From: Treponema sp.
Lineage (GTDB): Bacteria > Spirochaetota > Spirochaetia > Treponematales > Treponemataceae
Assembly (NCBI GenBank): GCA_016293005.1
Contig: JAEDFA010000002.1
Location: 1-64,000 of the forward strand
Direction of reading: 5' to 3'
Length of the DNA stretch: 64,000 nt
Shown here: positions 26,634 to 33,401 of the stretch, one piece after another
Position numbering within the stretch: the stretch's first letter is position 1
How the letters are laid out: each line of letters starts with the position of its first letter
Made by a program: the position numbers and the translations under genes
Notes under the pieces: generated by a model
Databases searched by the model: none
What the model saw: only the letters and a program-made list of their open reading frames with translations
What the model was told of the DNA's origin: nothing

Positions 26634-27749
26634 ATGATAAATTTTGCAGATGAAGCGATAATCGAAGTTCATTCTGGAAAAGGCGGAAACGGTTGTATTG
26701 CATTTCGCCGTGAAAAATATATTCCGCGCGGAGGTCCTAACGGAGGTGATGGCGGAAAAGGCGGAGATGTAATTTTTACAGTAAAAAAGAATGTCAGGAC
26801 TCTTGCAAAACTTCGCCATCACAGAATTTATAAAGCAAAAAATGGCGCTGACGGAATGGGCTGGAACAAATTCGGGCGCGACGGTGACGATGTTGTAATT
26901 CCTGTTCCTCCGGGAACTTCAATTTCTGACGCAGAAACTGGCGAATTTATACACGAGTTTTCTTGCGATGATGAAGATTTTATTTTTCTTGAAGGCGGAA
27001 AAGGCGGTTGGGGAAATGTGCATTTTAAAACTTCCACAAATCAGGCGCCGCGTTATGCGCACGATGGAAAACCGGGAGAGATAAGGCTTTTAAAACTTGA
27101 GCTTAAGATTATGGCTGATGCAGGTCTTGTCGGATTTCCGAATGCAGGAAAATCATCGCTTCTTACGGCGTTTACAAATGCCCGTCCAAAAATTGCACCG
27201 TATCCGTTTACAACAAAAATTCCGCATCTTGGAGTTTTGCGCGTAGACGATGAGCAGGATATAATTATTGCAGATATTCCAGGAATTATCGAAGGCGCAA
27301 GTGAAGGTGTTGGACTTGGATTTGATTTTTTAAAGCATATAAGCAGAACTCAATGTCTTCTTTTTATGATTGACGCTTCTGATGAAAACTACCTTTCTGC
27401 GTATAAAACTTTGTGTTCGGAATTAGAAAATTATTCTTCTGAACTTCTTGAAAAAAAACGAATCGTTCTTGTGAATAAAATCGATATCGAAGGAGCAGAA
27501 CAAAATGCGAGCGAAATTATCGAAGAAATTCACAAAACAGAACCTGAAATTCCTGTTATTCCAGTTTCAGTGATGAATAATATAGGTATGCAGAATGCAA
27601 AAAAATCGATTATTACTTTGGTGAATAAACTTGAAGGCATAGGCGACGAGGAAACTTCAAAAAAAACTAAAAAATTTGCATCTTCTTTTATGGAGAATTG
27701 TTCGATTGATGAAGATATGGAAGTTCAGTATCCTGGGAGCGAAATGTGA
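26634..27749 (+). CDS. obgE: Obg-family GTPase ObgE/CgtA
   Basis: Obg is an essential GTPase in late 50S assembly and stringent control. From ATG 26634, with TGAGG upstream, it has 371 residues. The Gly-rich Obg fold contains AIIEVHSGKGGNGCIAFRREK and GPNGGDGGKGGDV. The G domain begins near residue 160 with GFPNAGKSSLLTA, the switch DIPGIIEGAS and NKID. The C-terminal region is short and acidic. The upstream in-frame codon at 26583 lies in the terminator. The TGA overlaps the GTG start of nadD. Confidence 0.97.
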   Translation: MINFADEAIIEVHSGKGGNGCIAFRREKYIPRGGPNGGDGGKGGDVIFTVKKNVRTLAKLRHHRIYKAKNGADGMGWNKFGRDGDDVVIPVPPGTSISDAETGEFIHEFSCDDEDFIFLEGGKGGWGNVHFKTSTNQAPRYAHDGKPGEIRLLKLELKIMADAGLVGFPNAGKSSLLTAFTNARPKIAPYPFTTKIPHLGVLRVDDEQDIIIADIPGIIEGASEGVGLGFDFLKHISRTQCLLFMIDASDENYLSAYKTLCSELENYSSELLEKKRIVLVNKIDIEGAEQNASEIIEEIHKTEPEIPVIPVSVMNNIGMQNAKKSIITLVNKLEGIGDEETSKKTKKFASSFMENCSIDEDMEVQYPGSEM

Positions 27750-28399
27750 GGATTGCAATATTAGGCGGCTCATTTAATCCTATTCACTTAGGTCACGCTC
27801 TTCTTGCTGACACGGTAAAAATCGATTTGGGTTATGATAAAATTATTTTTGTTCCTGCGGGAAAGCCGCCTCATAAAAAATTGAATGGCTCTGTTTCTTG
27901 TGAACAACGGTTTAATATGGTAAAGAATTTTTGCGATTCAACAGATTGTTTTTGTGCTGAACCTTTTGAAATTCAAAAAAGCGGTTTAAGTTACACTTAC
28001 GATACAGTAAAATTTATTCTTGAAAAATATTCGTCTTCTCTTGACGGAAAACCGGGACTTATAATGGGTGAAGAAGTTGCGTGTGAATTTCATAAATGGC
28101 ATAAGGCTTCTCAGATTGCTTCGTTAACTGATTTGATAATTGCCCGCCGTCATCCTGACAATAACGGAATAAATGTCGCTGAATTTAAAAATCAGAATAT
28201 TGGCGGTTATGAAGGTGGTTTTTCTTCGTTTGATTTTGAAAAAGATTTCGCTTTTCCTTTTATAATGCTTGAAAATCCGCTTCTTCCAGTTTCTTCAACA
28301 GAAATCAGGGCGCGAATCAGTCAGGGAAAAAGTTTTCGTTATCTTGTTCCGCCGGAAGTTTATCTGTATATTAAACAGAAAGGACTTTATCAAAAATGA
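27746..28399 (+). CDS. nadD: Nicotinate-nucleotide adenylyltransferase
   Basis: NadD adenylylates nicotinate mononucleotide in NAD synthesis. The 217-residue protein has the GGSFNPIHLGH nucleotidyltransferase motif at about residues 7-17 and PVSSTEIRARI near the C-terminus (the ISSTxIR signature). It starts at GTG 27746 within the obgE stop (GTGA overlap). Its own stop overlaps the next ATG (ATGA), so obgE, nadD and yqeK are translationally coupled. Confidence 0.95.
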   Translation: MRIAILGGSFNPIHLGHALLADTVKIDLGYDKIIFVPAGKPPHKKLNGSVSCEQRFNMVKNFCDSTDCFCAEPFEIQKSGLSYTYDTVKFILEKYSSSLDGKPGLIMGEEVACEFHKWHKASQIASLTDLIIARRHPDNNGINVAEFKNQNIGGYEGGFSSFDFEKDFAFPFIMLENPLLPVSSTEIRARISQGKSFRYLVPPEVYLYIKQKGLYQK

Positions 28400-28971
28400 A
28401 AGATTTTAGAAAACTTGTGAAAGAGATTTCAGTTTTTTTAAAGGAAAATGTTTCAAAATCAAGATATGAACATTCGCTTCGGACTGCAAAACTTTCAGAA
28501 AAAATGTGTGTTCTTTACGGTGAAGACAAAAATAAAGGTTATCTTGCAGGGCTTTCTCACGATATCTGCAAAAATTTTGATGAAAAAAACATGAGACGCC
28601 TTGCTTTATTATCGGGCGAGGAAATTACAAAAACTGAAAACGAGAATTTTTCGCTTCTTCATGGAAAAGCTGCTTCTGCAAAATTGAAAAATGATTTTTC
28701 TGTAAGCGACAGCGAAATTCTTGAAGCAGTTGCCGTTCACACTCTCGGAAAAAAGGGAATGTGCACTCTTTCAAAAATTCTTTATATTGCAGATAAAATT
28801 GAACCCGGTCGTCCACAGATGACAAAAAAATATTTGAAATCGCTTTTAAAAAATCCTCTTGACGCTCTTTTAAAAATCGTCATAGAAGAGAATATAAGTT
28901 ATCTTGAAAAAAAAGGAAAAAAAGTCGCTTCGGAAACTCTTGAATTATACGATTTTCTCAAGGCTTTTTAA
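28396..28971 (+). CDS. yqeK: YqeK-family HD-domain hydrolase
   Basis: YqeK proteins hydrolyse diadenosine tetraphosphate symmetrically and are regularly encoded after nadD. The 191-residue protein shows RYEHSLRTAKLSEKM with the first His, then the HD pair in GLSHDICKNFD, HGKAA, and VAVHTLGKKGM, which together provide the iron ligands of the HD fold. It overlaps nadD by four bases. The following LCP gene starts ten bases after the stop with AAGGTG. Confidence 0.9.
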   Translation: MKDFRKLVKEISVFLKENVSKSRYEHSLRTAKLSEKMCVLYGEDKNKGYLAGLSHDICKNFDEKNMRRLALLSGEEITKTENENFSLLHGKAASAKLKNDFSVSDSEILEAVAVHTLGKKGMCTLSKILYIADKIEPGRPQMTKKYLKSLLKNPLDALLKIVIEENISYLEKKGKKVASETLELYDFLKAF

Positions 28972-28981
28972 AAGGTGATGT

Positions 28982-30178
28982 ATGAAAAAGAATAAAATCC
29001 GGGATGAACAGAAAGGAATAATTTTTCTGATTTTTATTTTTCTTGTAGTTGTTTTTGTTTCTTTTTACAGCTGGTTCGTTTTAAAACCGAAAACTCTTGA
29101 GTACGGAGATCAGGTTATAAGGACTTTGTTTCTGGTTTCTGACAGTGAAAAAAACTGTATTTTTTCAAATGTCTTGATTTATTATCCTGAAACGCAGAAA
29201 GCGGCTGTCGTGAACATTCCGTCGAATACGGGAGCAATTTATCAGAGTTTAAACAGAACTGACAGAATTGATTCTGTTTTCCGTGAAAAGGGAATTGAAG
29301 TTTTTAAAAGTGAAGTTGAAAAAATTCTTAATTGTATCATTCCTTTCTATATAAATATTGAACTTGAAGATTTTAAACTTCTTACTGATTATCTTGGCGG
29401 ACTTCGTGTTTTTATTCCGTCGCCTGTGGATGTAACTTGCGATGATGGAAAGCGCTATCTTCTTCCTTCTGGCGCGGTAAATCTTGACGGAGATAAAATA
29501 GAATCATATTTAAAATATGTTTTCCCGGAAGAAACTTTCACTGAAGTTCAGGACAGATATCAGAATGTTGCTACGGCATTTTTTACAGCATTGCACGATA
29601 AAAAAGCGTCTGTTTTTAAGAGTGAAAAAGTTTTTAAAAAATATTATGACCTTATGAGCATAAATCTTTCGCTTTCAGATTCTTACAGAATGATGTCGCT
29701 TTTTTCTGAAATGGACACTGAACTCATAAAAAGACAGACTGTAACCGGAAAGTTAAGGGAAATTGACGGAAAAGAACTTTTGATGCCTACAAGAAACGGA
29801 AGCGATATAAGAGAAGCCGTTCAGCAGGTTACTCAGCTTTTAGTTTCAAACAGCGGAGCTATGGTTTCCCGGATTTATGTTCTTGAAATTCAGAATGGAA
29901 CAACAATTCAGGGGCTTGCGCATAATACGGCAATTTTGTATAAAGGTGCAAGTTACGATGTTCTTGGAACTGTAAATGCAGACAGAAATGATTATGACAA
30001 AACTGTAATTATTGACCACATCGGAAACAAAGAAATGGCTGAAATGGTCGGAAAATATATTCATTGTTCAAATATTATAGAAGAAACTGTAGATTTATCA
30101 GAATCTGAGGATTCTGCTTCGAATGTCGACTTTACGATTATTCTTGGAAAAGATTTTGACGGACGCTATGTTCATTGA
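28982..30178 (+). CDS. LytR-CpsA-Psr (LCP) family protein with LytR_C domain
   Basis: LCP proteins transfer glycan polymers to peptidoglycan or other acceptors in many bacteria. The 398-residue protein has one N-terminal membrane helix (about 12-34). The LCP-like domain has LIYYPETQKAAVVNIPSNT and DYLGGLRVFIPSPVDV. The C-terminal LytR_C-type domain begins near residue 298 (RIYVLEIQNGTTIQGLA). In a spirochaete the acceptor is unclear. The gene lies between yqeK and rsfS, as LytR genes often do. Confidence 0.85.
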   Translation: MKKNKIRDEQKGIIFLIFIFLVVVFVSFYSWFVLKPKTLEYGDQVIRTLFLVSDSEKNCIFSNVLIYYPETQKAAVVNIPSNTGAIYQSLNRTDRIDSVFREKGIEVFKSEVEKILNCIIPFYINIELEDFKLLTDYLGGLRVFIPSPVDVTCDDGKRYLLPSGAVNLDGDKIESYLKYVFPEETFTEVQDRYQNVATAFFTALHDKKASVFKSEKVFKKYYDLMSINLSLSDSYRMMSLFSEMDTELIKRQTVTGKLREIDGKELLMPTRNGSDIREAVQQVTQLLVSNSGAMVSRIYVLEIQNGTTIQGLAHNTAILYKGASYDVLGTVNADRNDYDKTVIIDHIGNKEMAEMVGKYIHCSNIIEETVDLSESEDSASNVDFTIILGKDFDGRYVH

Positions 30179-30209
30179 TGAATAATTAAATCAAATTGTG
30201 AGGTAAAAT

Positions 30210-30563
30210 ATGAAAAGTTTAGAAGAAAAAGCAAAGGAAATCGCCGTTTTACTTGAGGACGGAAAAGGAAAAGATGTAAAACTTCTTGATGTTGCAAAGT
30301 TGAACAGCTGGACTGATTATTTTGTAATTTGTACGATTTCAAGTTCTGCGCACTGGCAGGGTCTTTATCGTCAGGTGAAAGATTATGTAAAGGAAAATGA
30401 TTTGCAGATTCATGTTACAAACAGAAAATCCCCGGACGGAGATGACTGGAATTTAATCGATATCGGTTCGATTGTAGTTCACCTTATGTCTGAAACAGCA
30501 AGAAATTTTTACGATCTTGAAAAACTTTGGCACGCAGGAACTGTGATAGATTTTCACGCCTGA
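30210..30563 (+). CDS. rsfS: Ribosomal silencing factor RsfS
   Basis: RsfS binds L14 and blocks subunit joining when nutrients are scarce. The 117-residue protein shows the full family pattern: DVAKLNSWTDYFVICTISS, VKENDLQIHV, WNLIDIGSIVVHLMSETARNFYDLEKLW. GTGAGG precedes the ATG. It closes the obgE operon, followed by a strong terminator. Confidence 0.96.
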   Translation: MKSLEEKAKEIAVLLEDGKGKDVKLLDVAKLNSWTDYFVICTISSSAHWQGLYRQVKDYVKENDLQIHVTNRKSPDGDDWNLIDIGSIVVHLMSETARNFYDLEKLWHAGTVIDFHA

Positions 30564-30586
30564 TTTAAAACATTTTTTCGTTTAAA

Positions 30587-30630
30587 AATCAAAAAGCCCC
30601 GTAAAATTGATTTTTAGGGGCTTTTTGATT
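30587..30630 (+). terminator. Bidirectional terminator after rsfS
   Basis: A perfect 14-bp stem (30587-30600 with 30617-30630) contains AAAAAGCCCC / GGGGCTTTTT. The A-run and T-run on both sides let it stop transcripts from either strand, here rsfS and the converging acidic-protein gene. Confidence 0.92.
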
Positions 30631-30679
30631 TGTTCTGATTTATGTGAAAAAAAATATTTTTGAGGTTTTGATGAAAAAA

Positions 30680-30955
30680 TTAGTCTAAATCATCTTCTTC
30701 GTCAAAAAAATCATCTTCATCATTTGAAAGTTCTTCGCCGTTGTTTTCATAATAGTCTGAATAGCCGTCTTCCTGTTCGTAATCGTCATAAGGCTCGTCA
30801 ATATCGTAATCATCTTCGAAGGCATCTTCAAAACTTTCTGAATCTTCGTCGTAGAAGTCTAAATCTTCGTCATTTTCTTCATCGTCGAAGTCGTCATAAT
30901 CATCATCAAAATTAAAAGATAATGTTCTGTTTAATAAATCGTTGTCTATAGTCAT
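30680..30955 (-). CDS. Hyperacidic small protein (half Asp/Glu)
   Basis: The 91-residue protein has 46 Asp or Glu and a single basic residue, Arg10. Only the first 16 residues are not acidic. Tyr and Phe are scattered through the acidic part, giving a D/E-plus-aromatic composition typical of disordered regions. There is no signal peptide or membrane segment. It is supported as a real gene by AAGGTG before the ATG, a good promoter upstream and a bidirectional terminator downstream. Such proteins can act as nucleic-acid mimics, histone-like chaperones or cation buffers. No known family is recognised; the RNA polymerase delta C-terminus is similar only in composition. Confidence 0.75.
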   Translation of the reverse strand: MTIDNDLLNRTLSFNFDDDYDDFDDEENDEDLDFYDEDSESFEDAFEDDYDIDEPYDDYEQEDGYSDYYENNGEELSNDEDDFFDEEDDLD

Positions 30956-30995
30956 ACAGCACCTTTATAAAAATTTGTAGAAACAGTTTTAAGAA

Positions 30996-31021
30996 ACCTT
31001 GAAAAAGAAATGCTTCAAGGT
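30996..31021 (-). promoter_or_regulatory. 5'-end hairpin in the acidic-protein leader
   Basis: ACCTTGAA (30996-31003) and TTCAAGGT (31014-31021) form a perfect 8-bp stem with a 10-base loop. With the promoter at 31031-31059 the mRNA would start near 31024, placing this hairpin at the extreme 5' end, where it could protect the transcript. Confidence 0.45.
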
Positions 31022-31030
31022 AACAATAAA

Positions 31031-31059
31031 AATATATTTTATACTCATATTTCAGTCAA
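31031..31059 (-). promoter_or_regulatory. Promoter of the acidic-protein gene
   Basis: Read on the minus strand, TTGACT (31059-31054) and TATATT (31036-31031) are separated by exactly 17 bases. The expected leader is about 70 bases. Confidence 0.55.
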
Positions 31060-31113
31060 CGGGTTTTCTTATCTCTTTTATAAAAATTTGAATATTTTGT
31101 TTTTTTTTGTGTC

Positions 31114-31133
31114 ATTCGTAAGCGATTTTGTCC
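31114..31133 (+). repeat. Left terminal inverted repeat of the IS
   Basis: Its sequence, read inward, starts ATTCGTAAGCGATTT and ends GTCC. It matches the right end with one C/T difference at position 10. Confidence 0.85.
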
Positions 31134-31191
31134 ATAATAGACCTTAAAAAATTAAGGCCTTTTTTCTGAATAAATTCGAATTTGTTATGCG

Positions 31192-31871
31192 TCAAATGCT
31201 GTCATAAGGCGGTATGTATTTCTTACGAATGACAGGCTTCTCCATATCAAAATCCATTCTGTCTGAAATCTTCTTACGGTCTGGAATAATATCCAGTGCA
31301 AGAAGCTTGTCGTCATGCATGGCATAAACAGCTTCATTCATCATTGTAATTACAGATACCCTTGTTTTAGGTTTAATAAAAATCTGATTTCCGTAAGAAT
31401 CAAAAGTTCCGTAATATTTATTGTTCAACCTTATTCCATTTCCACAGTCCACAGTTCTCTTTGCAATTGTAACGAGTGCTGAATCTATCTGCTCCTTTGT
31501 AAGTTTTACTTAGACGCTTTTTATTCCTTTGCGGACTGCAAACTGTTCATTAAATTTTTGAATATACTTTTTGAAAATCAAATGGACAAGACCTTCGCTG
31601 ATTTTTATATTCTCATTTTTCTCAAGCCTTTCGCAGAAGAACGTTATGTTCATGCCGTAATATTTTGTGCAGTAAAGATTCCAAATTAATTCATGGTCAG
31701 CCTTATTTGCCATCTCACGACCTCTGTTCTTGTGAACAAGATCTGCATTCGGATTCTCTTTCTGTATCTTCGAATAGTTTTTTCACTTCTCTTAAGTTTT
31801 GCAGCTGCCCAGGAAATAGACTTTTCTCCATCAACAATCATCTTCATAACTTCCAGTTTCTTCTCATCCAA
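31192..31871 (-). pseudogene. Transposase pseudogene, ISNCY/IS1202-like
   Basis: Three fragments can be joined. From TTG 31871 (after GAGGTG) comes a helix-turn-helix start with ISWAAAKLKRSEKTIRRY. Near 31760-31768 the frame slips and continues as KENPNADLVHKNRGRE and then the IWNLYCTKYYG segment. This runs directly into YIQKFNEQFAV, which in full transposases lies some 250 residues further on, so the DDE core is deleted. A TAA at 31510-31512 interrupts the same frame, which resumes as LTKEQIDSALVTIAKRTVD and ends at 31192. About 225 codons remain of an expected 400-500 (from memory). Confidence 0.8.
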
Positions 31872-31895
31872 AGTAATTCACCTCTTTATTATAAG

Positions 31896-31915
31896 GGACA
31901 AAATCACTTACGAAT
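31896..31915 (-). repeat. Right terminal inverted repeat of the IS
   Basis: This is the reverse complement of the left repeat at 31114-31133 with one mismatch. It lies 25 bases upstream of the transposase start and 66 bases upstream of ispE. Confidence 0.85.
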
Positions 31916-31946
31916 TAATTTTTAGAATTATAATAAAAGAAAAAAA

Positions 31947-31974
31947 TTGACAATTCAAATAAGTGGGTTATAAT
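31947..31974 (+). promoter_or_regulatory. Perfect-consensus promoter of ispE, at the start codon
   Basis: TTGACA at 31947-31952 and TATAAT at 31969-31974 have a 16-base spacer. Only six bases separate the -10 from the ATG at 31981, so transcription should begin at or next to the start codon, giving a leaderless mRNA. Confidence 0.8.
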
Positions 31975-31980
31975 TAAAGT

Positions 31981-32895
31981 ATGAAAAGTGAAATTCGTGT
32001 TTCGGCCTGTGCAAAAATTAATATTGGTTTACAGGTTTTTCCTCGCCGCAATGACGGTTTTCACGAAATTCAGAGTATTTTTCAGACTGTGAGTTTCCCT
32101 TATGGTTTTCGGGATGTTTTAACAGTAGAATACGATACTGATGCAGATTTTTTTTTCAAAGTTCAGTGCGATTCTCTAAAACTTCCTGAAGACAATACTC
32201 TTTTCCTTGCTTACAAGGCATTTTGTTCTGTTACAGGCTTAAACCTAAAAGGAATTTCAGTAAATCTTGAAAAAAAAATTCCCAGCGGTGCAGGGCTTGG
32301 AGGCGGTTCTTCAGACGGAGCGTCACTTGTAAAAGCATTAGAAAAACTTACGGAAATTCATTTATCTGATTTTCAATTAGATAATATTGCTTCTAAAATC
32401 GGAAGTGATGTTTTTTTCTTTATTCATTGCGATTTTAATCAAAGTGAATCCGAAAAAAATCTAATTGAAGGAACTGGCTGTGCTCTTGTTTCTGGGCGTG
32501 GTGAAAATGTAAAACTGATTCAAAAACGGAACGATTTGTTTTTTCTTCTTGTTTTTCCAGAAGTATTCAGTTCTACAAAAGAAGCATATAATCTTCTTGA
32601 TAATCTACTAGATTTAAAAGAAAATATGTGCTATATTAATTTCACTGATTTTGAAACTATGTACAACGGTTTCGTTTCAGAATGGCAGTTTGTTAATACC
32701 TTTACTCCTGCTTTGTCAGGTAAATATTTAGAGATTGAAAATTGTTTGAACTGTATTAAAAAAACTGGTGCATTATATGTAGAAATGTCCGGTTCGGGTT
32801 CTACATGTTATGGTGTTTTTTCTAGCTTAAAAGACGCTGAAAATGCCCGGGTTCAAATTGCTCAACAAGGATTTAGATGTGCAGTTGTAAAATAA
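31981..32895 (+). CDS. ispE: 4-diphosphocytidyl-2-C-methyl-D-erythritol kinase
   Basis: IspE phosphorylates the CDP-methylerythritol intermediate of the non-mevalonate isoprenoid pathway. The 304-residue GHMP kinase has ACAKINIGLQVFPRRNDGFHEI at the N-terminus (AKINLxL and DGxH), the ATP loop PSGAGLGGGSSDGA (about 101-114), and the C-terminal MSGSGSTCYG glycine motif. No Shine-Dalgarno sequence is present and the promoter abuts the ATG. spoVG follows after 58 bases, a linkage known from Firmicutes. Confidence 0.96.
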   Translation: MKSEIRVSACAKINIGLQVFPRRNDGFHEIQSIFQTVSFPYGFRDVLTVEYDTDADFFFKVQCDSLKLPEDNTLFLAYKAFCSVTGLNLKGISVNLEKKIPSGAGLGGGSSDGASLVKALEKLTEIHLSDFQLDNIASKIGSDVFFFIHCDFNQSESEKNLIEGTGCALVSGRGENVKLIQKRNDLFFLLVFPEVFSSTKEAYNLLDNLLDLKENMCYINFTDFETMYNGFVSEWQFVNTFTPALSGKYLEIENCLNCIKKTGALYVEMSGSGSTCYGVFSSLKDAENARVQIAQQGFRCAVVK

Positions 32896-32953
32896 TTTGC
32901 AAGTGTGTCGACAGTCCCTGAGAATATACTGCTTCTAAATACGGAGGAACAAA

Positions 32954-33238
32954 ATGCAGATTACTGAGTTACGAATTCGTAAAGTTGAGGGCGAAGGTAA
33001 ACTTCGTGCGTATGTTACAGTTACATTTGACGACTGTTTCGTTGTTCATAATGTAAAAATCATTGAAGGCAAAAACGGTTTGTTTATTGCCATGCCAAGC
33101 AGAAAAACTGCTAACGGAGAGTATAAAGATGTTGCTCATCCTATTAGTCCAGATTTCCGCAACAGTTTGCAGGATAAAATTCTGGAAGAATACAACGCTG
33201 GTCATATAGAAGAAGGTCCGGCAGATGGCAACGACTAA
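32954..33238 (+). CDS. spoVG: SpoVG-family nucleic-acid-binding regulator
   Basis: In spirochaetes such as Borrelia, SpoVG proteins bind DNA and RNA and regulate genes; in Bacillus they affect septation. The 94-residue protein has the full conserved core: [35 protein letters not shown], and [20 protein letters not shown]. An ACGGAGGA ribosome-binding site lies upstream. tRNA-Gln follows within 20 bases, so the two may share a transcript. Confidence 0.96.
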   Translation: MQITELRIRKVEGEGKLRAYVTVTFDDCFVVHNVKIIEGKNGLFIAMPSRKTANGEYKDVAHPISPDFRNSLQDKILEEYNAGHIEEGPADGND

Positions 33239-33258
33239 TTTGTGGTAGTTGATTAATT

Positions 33259-33331
33259 TGGGACGTCGTCAAGCGGTAAGACAACGGCTTTTGGTGCCGT
33301 CATTCCACAGGTTCGAATCCTGTCGTCCCAG
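33259..33331 (+). tRNA. tRNA-Gln (anticodon TTG)
   Basis: The acceptor arms TGGGACG (33259-33265) and CGTCCCA (33324-33330) pair perfectly, with G33331 as discriminator. The anticodon arm is ACGGC / GCCGT around the loop TTTTGGT, giving anticodon TTG. The T-arm contains GGTTCGAATCC. The terminal CCA is not encoded. Confidence 0.96.
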
Positions 33332-33333
33332 GT

Positions 33334-33368
33334 AAAAAGTCTGTAGAGTTTCTGCAGACTTTTTTTTT
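33334..33368 (+). terminator. Terminator after tRNA-Gln
   Basis: AAAAAGTCTG (33334-33343) pairs with CAGACTTTTT starting at 33355 and continues in a T-run to 33368. It closes the ispE-spoVG-tRNA unit. Confidence 0.88.
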
Positions 33369-33394
33369 GCTTTAATAAATTTTGAGTGTAGAAT
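33367..33394 (+). promoter_or_regulatory. Candidate promoter abutting the galactanase gene
   Basis: TTGCTT at 33367-33372 and TAGAAT at 33389-33394 have a 16-base spacer. The ATG at 33402 is only seven bases beyond the -10 and has no Shine-Dalgarno sequence, so the mRNA may be leaderless. Confidence 0.4.
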
Positions 33395-33401
33395 TTAATT
33401 T

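Larger units (their letters stand above)
31114..31915 (-). mobile_element. Decayed, internally deleted insertion sequence (ISNCY/IS1202-like)
   Basis: An 802-bp segment is bounded by terminal inverted repeats that match at 19 of 20 positions. Inside lies a broken transposase gene (31192-31871) lacking its catalytic middle. No clear target-site duplication could be read at the ends. The family assignment rests on remembered motifs of ISNCY/IS1202-type transposases. The element explains the only large gap between intact genes in this window (30956-31980). Confidence 0.8.

Noticed and set aside
28982..30178. Transcriptional regulator LytR
   Set aside because: The historical name suggests regulation, but the protein is membrane-anchored with an LCP-type domain and no DNA-binding motif.
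30724..30915. Arg/His-rich open frame antisense to the acidic protein
   Set aside because: It is the complement of Asp/Glu codons and lacks a ribosome-binding site; the acidic frame has promoter, ribosome-binding site and terminator.
31134..31162. CCTTAA / TTAAGG hairpin with T-run as a plus-strand terminator
   Set aside because: It lies inside the IS, no plus-strand gene leads into it, and the stem is only six AT-rich pairs.
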